The notes below the pieces were generated by a model. The model saw only the letters and a program-made list of their open reading frames with translations, was not told the DNA's origin and did no database searches. A program made the translations under genes and the position numbers. From an uncultured Clostridia bacterium (lineage in GTDB: Bacteria; Bacillota; Clostridia; Lachnospirales; CAG-274): a stretch of 27,941 bases of DNA. Below are positions 15,846-23,607 of the stretch, one piece after another (position 1 is the stretch's first letter; the number at the start of each line of letters is the position of its first letter). The stretch spans positions 1-27,941 of the forward strand of contig CANQBT010000006.1 of assembly GCA_947589405.1 (NCBI GenBank), read 5' to 3'.

Positions 15846-17219
15846 ATGCTCAAAGTGAATCTTTCTGACACAATAGCCGCCATATCCACAGCTGCGGGCA
15901 GCGGCGGCATAGGCATAGTGCGCATAAGCGGCAGCGAAGCCATAGAGCTTGCAGATAATATATTTGTTTCAAACAAAGGCAAAAGGCTTTCCCTTCAGAA
16001 GAGCCATACCATACACTATGGAAATATAGTCCAAGACGGTAAAATAATAGACGAGGTGCTTGTGTCCGTAATGAAGGCGCCCAACACCTATACCAGAGAG
16101 GATATAGTGGAGATAAACACACATGGCGGTCACAGGGCGGTCACGGCTGTGCTTAATGCGGTCATTAAGGAGGGCGCAAGGCTTGCGGAGCCGGGAGAGT
16201 TTACAAAAAGAGCCTTCTTAAACGGCAGGATAGACCTGACTCAGGCAGAAGCCGTAATAGATATTATAAATGCCAAAACCGACAAAAGCAGAGAAATGGC
16301 TGTTGCAAGGCTTGGGGGCAGACTTTCGGAAAAAATAAAAGAGCTGAGGGAGAGCATTCTCACTATGCTTGCTCATATAGAAGCGGCGATCGCCTATCCC
16401 GAGCACGATGATGAAACAATGACATATGAAATGATAGAGAAAGGAACAAGAGAAGCCATAGAAGGTGTAAAGAGCCTTATTGCTTCAGCCGATATGGGCA
16501 AGATATACCGTGATGGCATAAAGACTGTGATATTAGGCAAGCCAAATGTAGGCAAGTCCTCTCTTCTCAATGCTTTTCTGGAGGAGGACAGAGCCATAGT
16601 CACAGATATTCCCGGCACTACAAGGGATATAGTTTCAGAGCTTGTAAATATAGAGGGCATACCTCTTAACATAATAGATACGGCAGGTATAAGGGCTACC
16701 GATAACGTAATAGAAAAAATAGGCGTTGAAAGAGCACGCTCTCTTGCAGATGAAGCCGATCTTATTCTTCTTGTATTCGATGGCAGCAGAGAGCTGAGCG
16801 ATGAGGACAGAGAGCTTATAGAGCTGACTAAGGACAAAAAGACAATAGCTCTTGTTAACAAGCAGGATATGGAACAAAAGCTGGATATTGACGGCACAGG
16901 CATAGAGCCTGTATATATATCGGTAAAAAACAACAAGGGCATAGACGAAATATACCGCCGTATAAAGGCAATGTTTGATTCGGGAGATATAGAAAACGAC
17001 AGTATGGCCCTTATTTCGGGAGAAAGAAATAAAGCAAGTCTTTTAAAGGCGCTCCAAAGCCTTGAAAACGTAATAGAAACCGTTGAAAATACTATGCCTG
17101 AGGATTTTGTGTCAATGGATCTTACAGCTGCCTATGAAGCCTTAGGCGAAATAACCGGCGAAACATTGGAGGAAGACGTGATAGATAAGATATTTAGTGA
17201 ATTTTGTCTGGGGAAATAA
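15846..17219 (+). CDS. mnmE: tRNA uridine-5-carboxymethylaminomethyl modification GTPase
   Basis: A 457-residue GTPase that works with MnmG to modify uridine 34 of certain tRNAs, using a folate C1 donor. An N-terminal folate-binding domain (1-120) is followed by helices with an inserted G domain: P-loop GKPNVGKSS (231-239), G2 loop GTTRD (257-261), DTAG (278-281) and NKQD (338-341). The C-terminal catalytic motif is FCLGK with Cys454; the usual form is C-I-G-K, so Leu replaces Ile, a mild change. AAGGAGG lies close upstream of ATG 15846. It is cut off from jag by a 0.7-kb repeat block but still followed by mnmG. Confidence 0.97.
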   Translation: MLKVNLSDTIAAISTAAGSGGIGIVRISGSEAIELADNIFVSNKGKRLSLQKSHTIHYGNIVQDGKIIDEVLVSVMKAPNTYTREDIVEINTHGGHRAVTAVLNAVIKEGARLAEPGEFTKRAFLNGRIDLTQAEAVIDIINAKTDKSREMAVARLGGRLSEKIKELRESILTMLAHIEAAIAYPEHDDETMTYEMIEKGTREAIEGVKSLIASADMGKIYRDGIKTVILGKPNVGKSSLLNAFLEEDRAIVTDIPGTTRDIVSELVNIEGIPLNIIDTAGIRATDNVIEKIGVERARSLADEADLILLVFDGSRELSDEDRELIELTKDKKTIALVNKQDMEQKLDIDGTGIEPVYISVKNNKGIDEIYRRIKAMFDSGDIENDSMALISGERNKASLLKALQSLENVIETVENTMPEDFVSMDLTAAYEALGEITGETLEEDVIDKIFSEFCLGK

Positions 17220-17243
17220 TAAGTATCATTAAAATAATACCGA

Positions 17244-17270
17244 TTTTCCTGTGACCAGGTCACGGGAAAA
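17244..17270. repeat. 27-nt palindrome, copy 2
   Basis: Outer arms TTTTCC/GGAAAA and inner arms GTGACC/GGTCAC. It differs from 11393-11419 at two bases, both in the centre. It stands between the mnmE stop and the mnmG ribosome binding site (AGGAGG directly follows), so a folded RNA would end at the site itself. It has no T-tract and so is not a normal terminator on the plus strand. Confidence 0.7.
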
Positions 17271-17283
17271 AGGAGGTGGGAGT

Positions 17284-19158
17284 ATGGAAAAGCCGTATAT
17301 GGCTGATGAAGCGGATATATGTGTCATAGGCGCAGGGCATGCAGGCTGTGAAGCTGCTCTTGCAGCTGCCAGAATGGGTCTTAAGACTATACTTTTTGCC
17401 ATAAATCTGGACAGTATTGCAATGATGCCCTGCAATCCCAATGTAGGAGGCAGTTCAAAAGGCCATCTGGTAAGGGAAATAGACGCTCTTGGCGGTGAAA
17501 TGGGCAGAAATATAGACAAGACATATATACAGACAAGAATGCTGAACACAGGCAAGGGTCCTGCCGTGTACTCTCTGAGAGCGCAGGCGGACAAGGCAAA
17601 GTATCATACACAGATGAAAAAGACTCTTGAAAATACAGATAATCTTCTTGTGCGGCAAGGGGAAATAGTGGATATAGTCGTTGAGAACGGCTGTGTGACA
17701 GGGGTCGTTTCGGAAAGCAATGCTCTGTATAAGTGCAGGGCAGCGATAATATGCACAGGAACTTATCTTAAAGCAAGGTGCTTATATGGAGATACCATAA
17801 TAGAAAGCGGTCCCAACGGCTTAAGGCGGGCAACAGGACTGAGCAGCTGCCTTGAAAGGCTTGGCGTCAGGCTTTTCCGCTACAAGACAGGCACTCCTGC
17901 AAGAGTGGATAAGAGAACGATAGATTTTTCAAAAATGAAGGAGCAGCAGGGTGACAAGAAAATTGTACCCTTCTCCTTTGAAAACAGGCCTGAGGATATA
18001 GAAAGAGAGCAGATAAGCTGTTACCTTACCTATACCAATGAAAGGACTCACGATATTATAAGAGCCAATCTTGACCGTTCTCCTCTCTATTCGGGAGTGA
18101 TAAAGGGCACAGGTCCACGCTATTGCCCGTCTATAGAGGACAAGGTGGTGCGCTTTGCAGACAAGACACAGCACCAGATATTTATAGAGCCTGAAGGTGA
18201 GGACACCAATGAAATGTATGTACAGGGCATGAGCTCATCTCTTCCTGAGGACGTGCAGACAGCTATGTACAGAACATTGCCGGGTCTTGAAAATGTGCGC
18301 TTTACAAGAACGGCATACGCTATAGAATACGACTGTATAGATGCCAATCAGCTTAAGCTGACTCTGGAGTTCAAGGATATAAAAGGTCTTTTCAGCGCAG
18401 GACAGTTCAACGGCACAAGCGGATATGAAGAGGCTGCCGCTCAGGGCATTATAGCCGGCATAAATGCCGCCGCTTACTGCAAGGGAATTGAGCAGCTTAT
18501 ATTGGATCGCTCACAGGCATATATAGGCGTGCTTATAGACGATATTGTCACAAAGGAAAGCCGTGAGCCATACAGAATGATGACCTCAAGGGCAGAGTAC
18601 CGCCTTCTTCTCAGGCAGGACAACGCCGATCTGAGACTTACGGATATAGGCTATAGATACGGACTTATATCACAGGAAAGATATGACCGATTCCTTGCCA
18701 AGAAAAAGGCTATTGAAGATGAGATAGAAAGAATAAGTAAAATAAATTTCGGTCCTTCGGAAAAGGTCAATTCAATGCTTGTCCGCTTTGGCACCACGCC
18801 TATTTCTACAGGCGTAAATATGACAGAGCTTATAAAGCGCCCGGAAATGGATTATGACAAGCTGGCGCCTATTGATGAGGACAGACCTGCTCTTGACTAT
18901 GATGTACGTGAGCAGGTGAATATACAGATAAAATACGAGGGCTATATATCCAGACAGATGAAGCAGGTAGAGCAGTTCAAAAAATTGGAGGGACGCAGGA
19001 TACCTGAGGATATAGACTATGATAAGGTAAAGGGTCTGCGCCTTGAGGCAACTCAGAAATTCAAGGCGGTAAGACCTGTGAATATAGGACAAGCCGGCAG
19101 AATAAGCGGCGTTTCTCCTGCCGATGTGAATATGCTGCTTGTGTATCTCAATATGTAA
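17284..19158 (+). CDS. mnmG: tRNA uridine-5-carboxymethylaminomethyl modification enzyme (FAD-dependent)
   Basis: A 624-residue FAD protein, partner of MnmE in tRNA U34 modification. The FAD-binding motif GAGHAGCE (16-23) lies at the N-terminus, followed by CNPNVGGSSKGHLVREID and the second conserved Cys in RYCPSIEDKVVRF; C-terminal SRAEYRLLLRQDNADLRLT is typical. Length fits the family. The true start is ATG 17284, with GGAGG seven nt upstream; an in-frame GTG at 17251 lies inside the palindrome, before the ribosome binding site. rsmG, which normally follows, is absent; nagA starts two nt after the stop. Confidence 0.97.
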   Translation: MEKPYMADEADICVIGAGHAGCEAALAAARMGLKTILFAINLDSIAMMPCNPNVGGSSKGHLVREIDALGGEMGRNIDKTYIQTRMLNTGKGPAVYSLRAQADKAKYHTQMKKTLENTDNLLVRQGEIVDIVVENGCVTGVVSESNALYKCRAAIICTGTYLKARCLYGDTIIESGPNGLRRATGLSSCLERLGVRLFRYKTGTPARVDKRTIDFSKMKEQQGDKKIVPFSFENRPEDIEREQISCYLTYTNERTHDIIRANLDRSPLYSGVIKGTGPRYCPSIEDKVVRFADKTQHQIFIEPEGEDTNEMYVQGMSSSLPEDVQTAMYRTLPGLENVRFTRTAYAIEYDCIDANQLKLTLEFKDIKGLFSAGQFNGTSGYEEAAAQGIIAGINAAAYCKGIEQLILDRSQAYIGVLIDDIVTKESREPYRMMTSRAEYRLLLRQDNADLRLTDIGYRYGLISQERYDRFLAKKKAIEDEIERISKINFGPSEKVNSMLVRFGTTPISTGVNMTELIKRPEMDYDKLAPIDEDRPALDYDVREQVNIQIKYEGYISRQMKQVEQFKKLEGRRIPEDIDYDKVKGLRLEATQKFKAVRPVNIGQAGRISGVSPADVNMLLVYLNM

Positions 19159-19160
19159 TT

Positions 19161-20189
19161 ATGAAATATAAAGACATTAATTTTCTGAACAAAAACTATG
19201 AATATGTAAAGGGTGATATAACCCTTGAAAAGGGCATCGTTACCGAAATTACGGAAAAGGACTGCGCCGAAGGGGGCATACTTCCTCTCTTTACGGATAT
19301 ACATATACACGGCGGCTACGGTGTGGATATAATGTGTGCCGAAGCAGAGGAAATATCCTATCTCAGCAAAAGGCTGTATGAAAACAATGTAGGCGCATAT
19401 ATGCCCACAACTGTTGCAAAGGATAAGGACAGTATACTTGAAACGGCTAAAAATGTAAAGAAAGCAGCCCTTATAGGCAAGGGCGCAGAAATAGTGGGAA
19501 TACACATAGAGGGTCCTTTTATTTCAAAAAAATACAAGGGTATTATGGAGGAAAAATATATACTCCCCTGCGATACAGGACTTTTTGATGATATCAAGGA
19601 GATAATGGGAGAGCTTAAGGTACGCTTTACAATAGCTCCCGAAGGTGAAAATGCAGAGGACTTCTGCAAATATGTGACCCAGAACGGCGGCTATGTGTCT
19701 ATGGGACACAGCAATGCAGACTATGAGCAATGCAAAAGGCTTAAGGGCGCAGGCTCCTATACCCATGTTTTCAATGCTATGGCTCCCCTTCACCACAGAG
19801 AGGACAGCATACTGACCGCCGCTCTTACAGATGAGCTGTATACCGAACTCATATGCGATCTCATACATGTTTCCCCTAAGTGCGTTGAAATACTTACACG
19901 TCTTAAGGGCGATAAAATAATACTTATAACCGATGCTCTCAGCGCTATGGGGCAGGGAAATACAAGCTTTGTATTCTGCGGCAAGGAAATAAATGTAAGC
20001 AAAGGTGGCGCAATGGACAGTAAAGGCAGACTGGCAGGAAGCGTTCTGACTATGAAAAGCGCCTTTGAAAATCTGCGTAAAATATCAGATATTAAAACAG
20101 CGGTAAAAGCAGCCTGTGAAAATCCGGCAAAGCTTATGGGGCTTGAAAGATATGGCTGTATAGACAAGGGAAAGAGAGTGAAAATATGA
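19161..20189 (+). CDS. nagA: N-acetylglucosamine-6-phosphate deacetylase
   Basis: A 342-residue amidohydrolase that removes acetate from GlcNAc-6-phosphate in cell-wall and amino-sugar recycling. Active-site segments: TDIHIHGG (His48, His50), GIHIEGPF (Glu117), MGHSNAD (His183), THVFNAM (His202), DLIHVS (His236) and ITDALSAMG (Asp258). It is somewhat shorter than the usual 370-390 residues, mainly at the N-terminus. Its ATG is only two nt past the mnmG stop with no visible ribosome binding site, so reinitiation after mnmG is likely. No nagB or PTS gene is adjacent. The stop overlaps the next start by four nt. Confidence 0.93.
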   Translation: MKYKDINFLNKNYEYVKGDITLEKGIVTEITEKDCAEGGILPLFTDIHIHGGYGVDIMCAEAEEISYLSKRLYENNVGAYMPTTVAKDKDSILETAKNVKKAALIGKGAEIVGIHIEGPFISKKYKGIMEEKYILPCDTGLFDDIKEIMGELKVRFTIAPEGENAEDFCKYVTQNGGYVSMGHSNADYEQCKRLKGAGSYTHVFNAMAPLHHREDSILTAALTDELYTELICDLIHVSPKCVEILTRLKGDKIILITDALSAMGQGNTSFVFCGKEINVSKGGAMDSKGRLAGSVLTMKSAFENLRKISDIKTAVKAACENPAKLMGLERYGCIDKGKRVKI

Positions 20190-21160
20190 AAATAGGCAAG
20201 CTGCCAAATTCTCTTTTGAACAAAATAATAATAGAGCCTATAAATACCAATGCGCCTGAAAGAAAAGAGGTACTTCTTAAGCCCTCTGTAGGCGAGGATT
20301 GCGCTGCTCTTGACTTTGGCGGATATAACTGTATCATGTCTACGGATCCCATTACGGGAGCCGTAAAGGATATAGGCAAGCTGGCGGTGCATATCAATAT
20401 AAACGATATTGCATCTTCGGGCGGTGAGCCTGTAGGCATTATGCTTACGGCACTTCTCCCTCCAAGCATAACGGAAAAAGAAATTTCGGATATAATAACA
20501 GACCTTTACACAGAGGCAAACAAGCTGAACGTAGCCATTCTTGGCGGACATACGGAGATAACGGACGCAGTAACAAAGCCTGTCATAAGCTGTACAGCCG
20601 TAGGCAAGTGCAGACAGCTTATATCCACAGGCGGTTCTCATATCGGTGACTATGTTATTATGACAAAGACCGCAGGTCTTGAGGGTACCGCCATATTTGC
20701 AAAGGATAAATACTCTCTCCTCAAAGACAGCGTAGATGAGGAAACTATCAGAAATGCGGAGAAATTTTCAGAAAGCCTTTCTGTACTCAGGGAAGGACTT
20801 ATAGGCGCAGAATACGGCGCTCACGCTATGCATGACGTAACAGAAGGCGGTATACTGGGGGCTTGCTGGGAGCTGGCTGAAGGCTCGGGACTTGGCATAG
20901 AGGTCTATGAGGACAAAATACCCATTGCCAAAGAAACAAGGGAAATATGCAATGTACTTGGCGCCGATCCCCTTCGCCTTATTTCAAGCGGAGCTATGCT
21001 TATAGTGTGCCAAAGCACAGATATACTGAGGGCTCTTGAAAAGGAAAATATAAAAGCCTCTGTTATAGGCAGAATAACGCCTAAGGACAGATATATAATA
21101 AGAAATAACGAAAAAATACCGTTGACCGAGCCGGACAGCGATGAGCTGTATAGGGTGTGA
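20186..21160 (+). CDS. AIR synthase-related protein (HypE-like fold, function unknown)
   Basis: A 324-residue protein of the PurM/HypE/ThiL ATP-binding superfamily. The N-terminal domain has the GEDCAALDFG loop, MSTDPITGAV, HININDIASSGGEP and ILGGHTEITDAV; the C-terminal domain has MHDVTEGGILGA and ADPLRLISSGAML. HypE proteins finish with a reactive C-terminal Cys, but this one ends DELYRV, and no hydrogenase genes are present. It is therefore probably not hydrogenase maturation; the substrate is unknown. It overlaps nagA by four nt (ATGA). A composite repeat begins at once after its stop. Confidence 0.82.
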   Translation: MKIGKLPNSLLNKIIIEPINTNAPERKEVLLKPSVGEDCAALDFGGYNCIMSTDPITGAVKDIGKLAVHININDIASSGGEPVGIMLTALLPPSITEKEISDIITDLYTEANKLNVAILGGHTEITDAVTKPVISCTAVGKCRQLISTGGSHIGDYVIMTKTAGLEGTAIFAKDKYSLLKDSVDEETIRNAEKFSESLSVLREGLIGAEYGAHAMHDVTEGGILGACWELAEGSGLGIEVYEDKIPIAKETREICNVLGADPLRLISSGAMLIVCQSTDILRALEKENIKASVIGRITPKDRYIIRNNEKIPLTEPDSDELYRV

Positions 21161-21241
21161 GTTTTTGTTTAGGTTAATATCAATATTATTTATCATTTCA
21201 GAACGACCCTTCCACCGTTTCAAACAACTGTTTGAAAAGTT

Positions 21242-21365
21242 CAGCACTTTTGCTTCGCAAAAGCAAGCCTATGGCTTATTAGCACTTTCGGCAAGCCGAA
21301 AGCCGCTCTTACAGAGCGTCCGATAAATCTTTCGGTGCAATGCGGATAATTCTTCCGCTGCAATG
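21242..21365 (+). repeat. Hairpin chain, copy B
   Basis: The same six hairpins as copy A: CTTTTGC-TTC-GCAAAAG, AAGCC-TAT-GGCTT, CTTTCGGC-AA-GCCGAAAG, CGCTCT-TAC-AGAGCG, CCGA...TCGG and CGGA...TCCG. Relative to copy A three of five pairs in hairpin 2 and one pair in hairpin 4 changed on both sides. Confidence 0.8.
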
Positions 21366-21369
21366 TCCC

Positions 21370-21448
21370 CCTCCCCCTGGCTGCTTGGGCGAGCAGTAAA
21401 GCGTAAGCTTTACGACCAGCCTCCGACGCCCTATGGGCTAGGGGGAGG
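21370..21448. repeat. Branched structure with 9-bp closing stem
   Basis: CCTCCCCCT (21370-21378) pairs with AGGGGGAGG (21440-21448). Inside, GGCTG/CAGCC (21379-21383, 21417-21421) encloses GTAAAGC-GTAA-GCTTTAC (21396-21413), and GCCC-TAT-GGGC (21428-21438) forms another arm. It is not a tRNA: the arms do not fit a cloverleaf. Confidence 0.65.
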
Positions 21449-21518
21449 CTATAGGTAGGGAGGTAGTGGTGACAGCTTAAGTATTTTTTTAAAGTAAAAA
21501 CAATTCGGAAAATATAAA

Positions 21519-21608
21519 CCTAAGGCGTCCCTTCAGAGAAGGGAAGCTGTCAGCGCAGTTAAAAGTTTTGAAATAATAAGACTTTGAACTGCGCTGACTG
21601 AAGGGTCG
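21519..21608 (+). repeat. 90-nt structured repeat, core version 2
   Basis: Identical to 7735-7824 over the first 35 and last 15 nt and of the same total length, but with another 40-nt core. The stem is re-made: GTCAGCGCAGTT pairs perfectly with AACTGCGCTGAC, followed by four more pairs after one mismatch. Confidence 0.87.
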
Positions 21609-21648
21609 ATATTGCCTCTAACCAACTCCCCACCCAAATAATAAACAG

Positions 21649-21677
21649 TTGAAGTAATGCGATATTTGTTGTATAAT
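21649..21677 (+). promoter_or_regulatory. Sigma-A promoter of asnB
   Basis: TTGAAG (21649-21654) and TATAAT (21672-21677) have a 17-nt spacer. Transcription would start about 40 nt before asnB, just downstream of repeat element K. Confidence 0.7.
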
Positions 21678-21723
21678 GATAAAGATGATCAGAAAAACAC
21701 TTCCCAAAAGGAGGGTAAAATAA

Positions 21724-23607
21724 ATGTGCGGATTTTGCGGATTTACAGGGAATATTGAAAACAGAGAAGAAGTCATTAACAAAATGATGGACAGGATCGT
21801 ACACAGAGGTCCAGACAGCGGCGGTATGCACAGCGAGGACAGGTTCACCTTTGGATTCAGGCGTCTGAGCATAATAGGTCTTGAGGACGGTTCTCAGCCT
21901 ATATACAACGAGGACAAGTCTGTTGTTATAGTGTTCAACGGCGAGATATACAATTATAAGGAATTGAAGGAGGGCCTTATTGAGAGAGGACATGTTTTCT
22001 CCACTCATGCAGACACAGAGGTAATAGTGCATCTCTATGAAGAAAAGGGTACGGACCTTTTAAATGATTTGAGAGGTATGTTTGCCTTCACTATATATGA
22101 CAAGAAAAGGGATATGCTTTTCGGCGCAAGGGATTTCTTCGGCATAAAGCCCTATTACTACAGCCAGATAGACGGTGAGCTTCTTTTTGGTTCCGAGATA
22201 AAGAGCTTCCTGCCATATCCCAAATTTCACAAGGAGGTAAATCCTCTTGCTCTTGAGAACTATCTGACATTTCAGTACTCAGTCCTTGACGAAACATTTT
22301 TCAAGGGCGTGTACAAGCTCAAGCCGGGACACTTTATTACATTCAAGGACGGAGAGCTTCATATAGAGAGGTATTTCCAGCCTAAATTCGAGCCTGAGAA
22401 GGACATTGTGGCTGACAGTAAAAACGGCGTAAAGCTTCAGGATGCTATACAGAAGGTAGAAGATGTGCTTCTGGAGTCTGTGGGAATGCATACGGTAGTC
22501 AGCGATGTTGAGGTAGGCTCTTTTCTTTCAAGCGGTGTAGACTCCAGCTTTGTAGCGGCTACATTTAGAAAGGATATGGACAAGACCCATGCCAAGACCT
22601 TTACGGTAGGCTTTGACTATGAGAAATACAATGAGATAGGCTATGCTCAGGCTCTTTCCGAGCATGTAGGCATAGAAAGCAATTCCAAGATAATATCAAC
22701 AGAGGAATACTGGGCAAGCCTGCCTAAGGTACAGTATCATATGGACGAGCCTTTGGCAGATCCATCGGCAGTCGCTCTTTATTTTGTAAGCAAGTTGGCA
22801 AGGGAAAAGGTAAAGGTAGCCCTTTCAGGCGAAGGCGCAGACGAATTTTTTGGCGGATATAACATATATGAGGAGCCTATGGCTCTTGCGCCTATGCATA
22901 TATTCCCTAAGTCTGTAAGAAGGTTCATAGCTAAGGCTGTGTCACACATACCCTTTAATTTCAAGGGCAAAAACTATTTCAGAAGAGCTGCTCTTGACGT
23001 AGAGGAAAGGTTTTACGGCAATGGCAATCAGATGTTTTCTAAAGAGGAAAGAGAGGCTATTCTCAAAGCTCCCAGCGGTAAGTACGACCATACCGAGATA
23101 ACAAAGCCCTATTACGACTTTTGTCAGGGACTTGACGATGTTACAAAAATGCAGTTTATAGATCTTAACCTGTGGATGGTGGGAGATATTCTGCTTAAGG
23201 CGGATAAAATGAGTATGGCAAATTCATTGGAGGTAAGAGTGCCCTTCCTTGACAAGGAGGTATTCAATGTAGCGAGAAAGCTTCCCTCAGACTATAGGGT
23301 AAACAGACGTGCTACAAAGTACGCTTTCAGAATGGCAAGCAAGAAATACCTGCCGGACAATGTTGCCACTAAGAAAAAGCTGGGCTTCCCTGTTCCTACA
23401 AGAGTATGGCTCAGAGAGGACAAGTATTACAATATAATAAAAGAGGCTTTCACAAGCCCTACGGCTGAAAAATATTTCAACACGGATAAGATAATGGCAT
23501 ACCTTGACGGACACAAGGCAGGCAGGGGAGATTACAGCCGTAAAATTTGGACAGTATATATGTTCCTTGTATGGCATAAGGAATTTTTTGAAAAGGAGGC
23601 AGCATAA
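21724..23607 (+). CDS. asnB: Asparagine synthetase (glutamine-hydrolysing)
   Basis: A 627-residue enzyme making asparagine from aspartate, glutamine and ATP. The N-terminal class II glutaminase domain has catalytic Cys2 (MCGFCGF), RIVHRGPDSGG and FNGEIYNY. The synthetase domain carries the ATP pyrophosphatase loop SGVDSS (270-275) and ALSGEGADEFFGGY. The C-terminal LEVRVPFLDKE and KKLGFPVP segments are typical. Length matches bacterial AsnB. AAGGAGG lies nine nt before ATG 21724. Its stop overlaps the HIT gene start by one nt. Confidence 0.95.
   Translation: MCGFCGFTGNIENREEVINKMMDRIVHRGPDSGGMHSEDRFTFGFRRLSIIGLEDGSQPIYNEDKSVVIVFNGEIYNYKELKEGLIERGHVFSTHADTEVIVHLYEEKGTDLLNDLRGMFAFTIYDKKRDMLFGARDFFGIKPYYYSQIDGELLFGSEIKSFLPYPKFHKEVNPLALENYLTFQYSVLDETFFKGVYKLKPGHFITFKDGELHIERYFQPKFEPEKDIVADSKNGVKLQDAIQKVEDVLLESVGMHTVVSDVEVGSFLSSGVDSSFVAATFRKDMDKTHAKTFTVGFDYEKYNEIGYAQALSEHVGIESNSKIISTEEYWASLPKVQYHMDEPLADPSAVALYFVSKLAREKVKVALSGEGADEFFGGYNIYEEPMALAPMHIFPKSVRRFIAKAVSHIPFNFKGKNYFRRAALDVEERFYGNGNQMFSKEEREAILKAPSGKYDHTEITKPYYDFCQGLDDVTKMQFIDLNLWMVGDILLKADKMSMANSLEVRVPFLDKEVFNVARKLPSDYRVNRRATKYAFRMASKKYLPDNVATKKKLGFPVPTRVWLREDKYYNIIKEAFTSPTAEKYFNTDKIMAYLDGHKAGRGDYSRKIWTVYMFLVWHKEFFEKEAA

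Larger units (their letters stand above)
21162..21637. mobile_element. Composite repeat element K (MITE-like)
   Basis: TTTTTGTTTAG (21162-21172) starts two nt after the preceding stop codon. Then come a truncated repeat end (CGACCCTTCCACC, 21204-21216, with a 9-bp TTTCAAACA/TGTTTGAAA arm), hairpin chain copy B, a branched structure, a spacer at 21449-21518 in which I see no feature, the 90-nt repeat, a decayed edge (CTCTAACCAA) and TCCCCACCCAA (21627-21637), also found at the right side of element I. The gap holds no gene. Shared edges and order suggest one element family with different internal modules. Confidence 0.5.

Noticed and set aside
17251..17283. GTG start for mnmG
   Set aside because: It lies within the 27-nt palindrome, upstream of the AGGAGG site that serves ATG 17284.
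20186..21160. HypE hydrogenase maturation protein
   Set aside because: The C-terminal Cys essential for HypE is missing and no hydrogenase or hyp genes are present.
21370..21448. tRNA-like cloverleaf
   Set aside because: The arms lack tRNA lengths, conserved T-loop and anticodon geometry.
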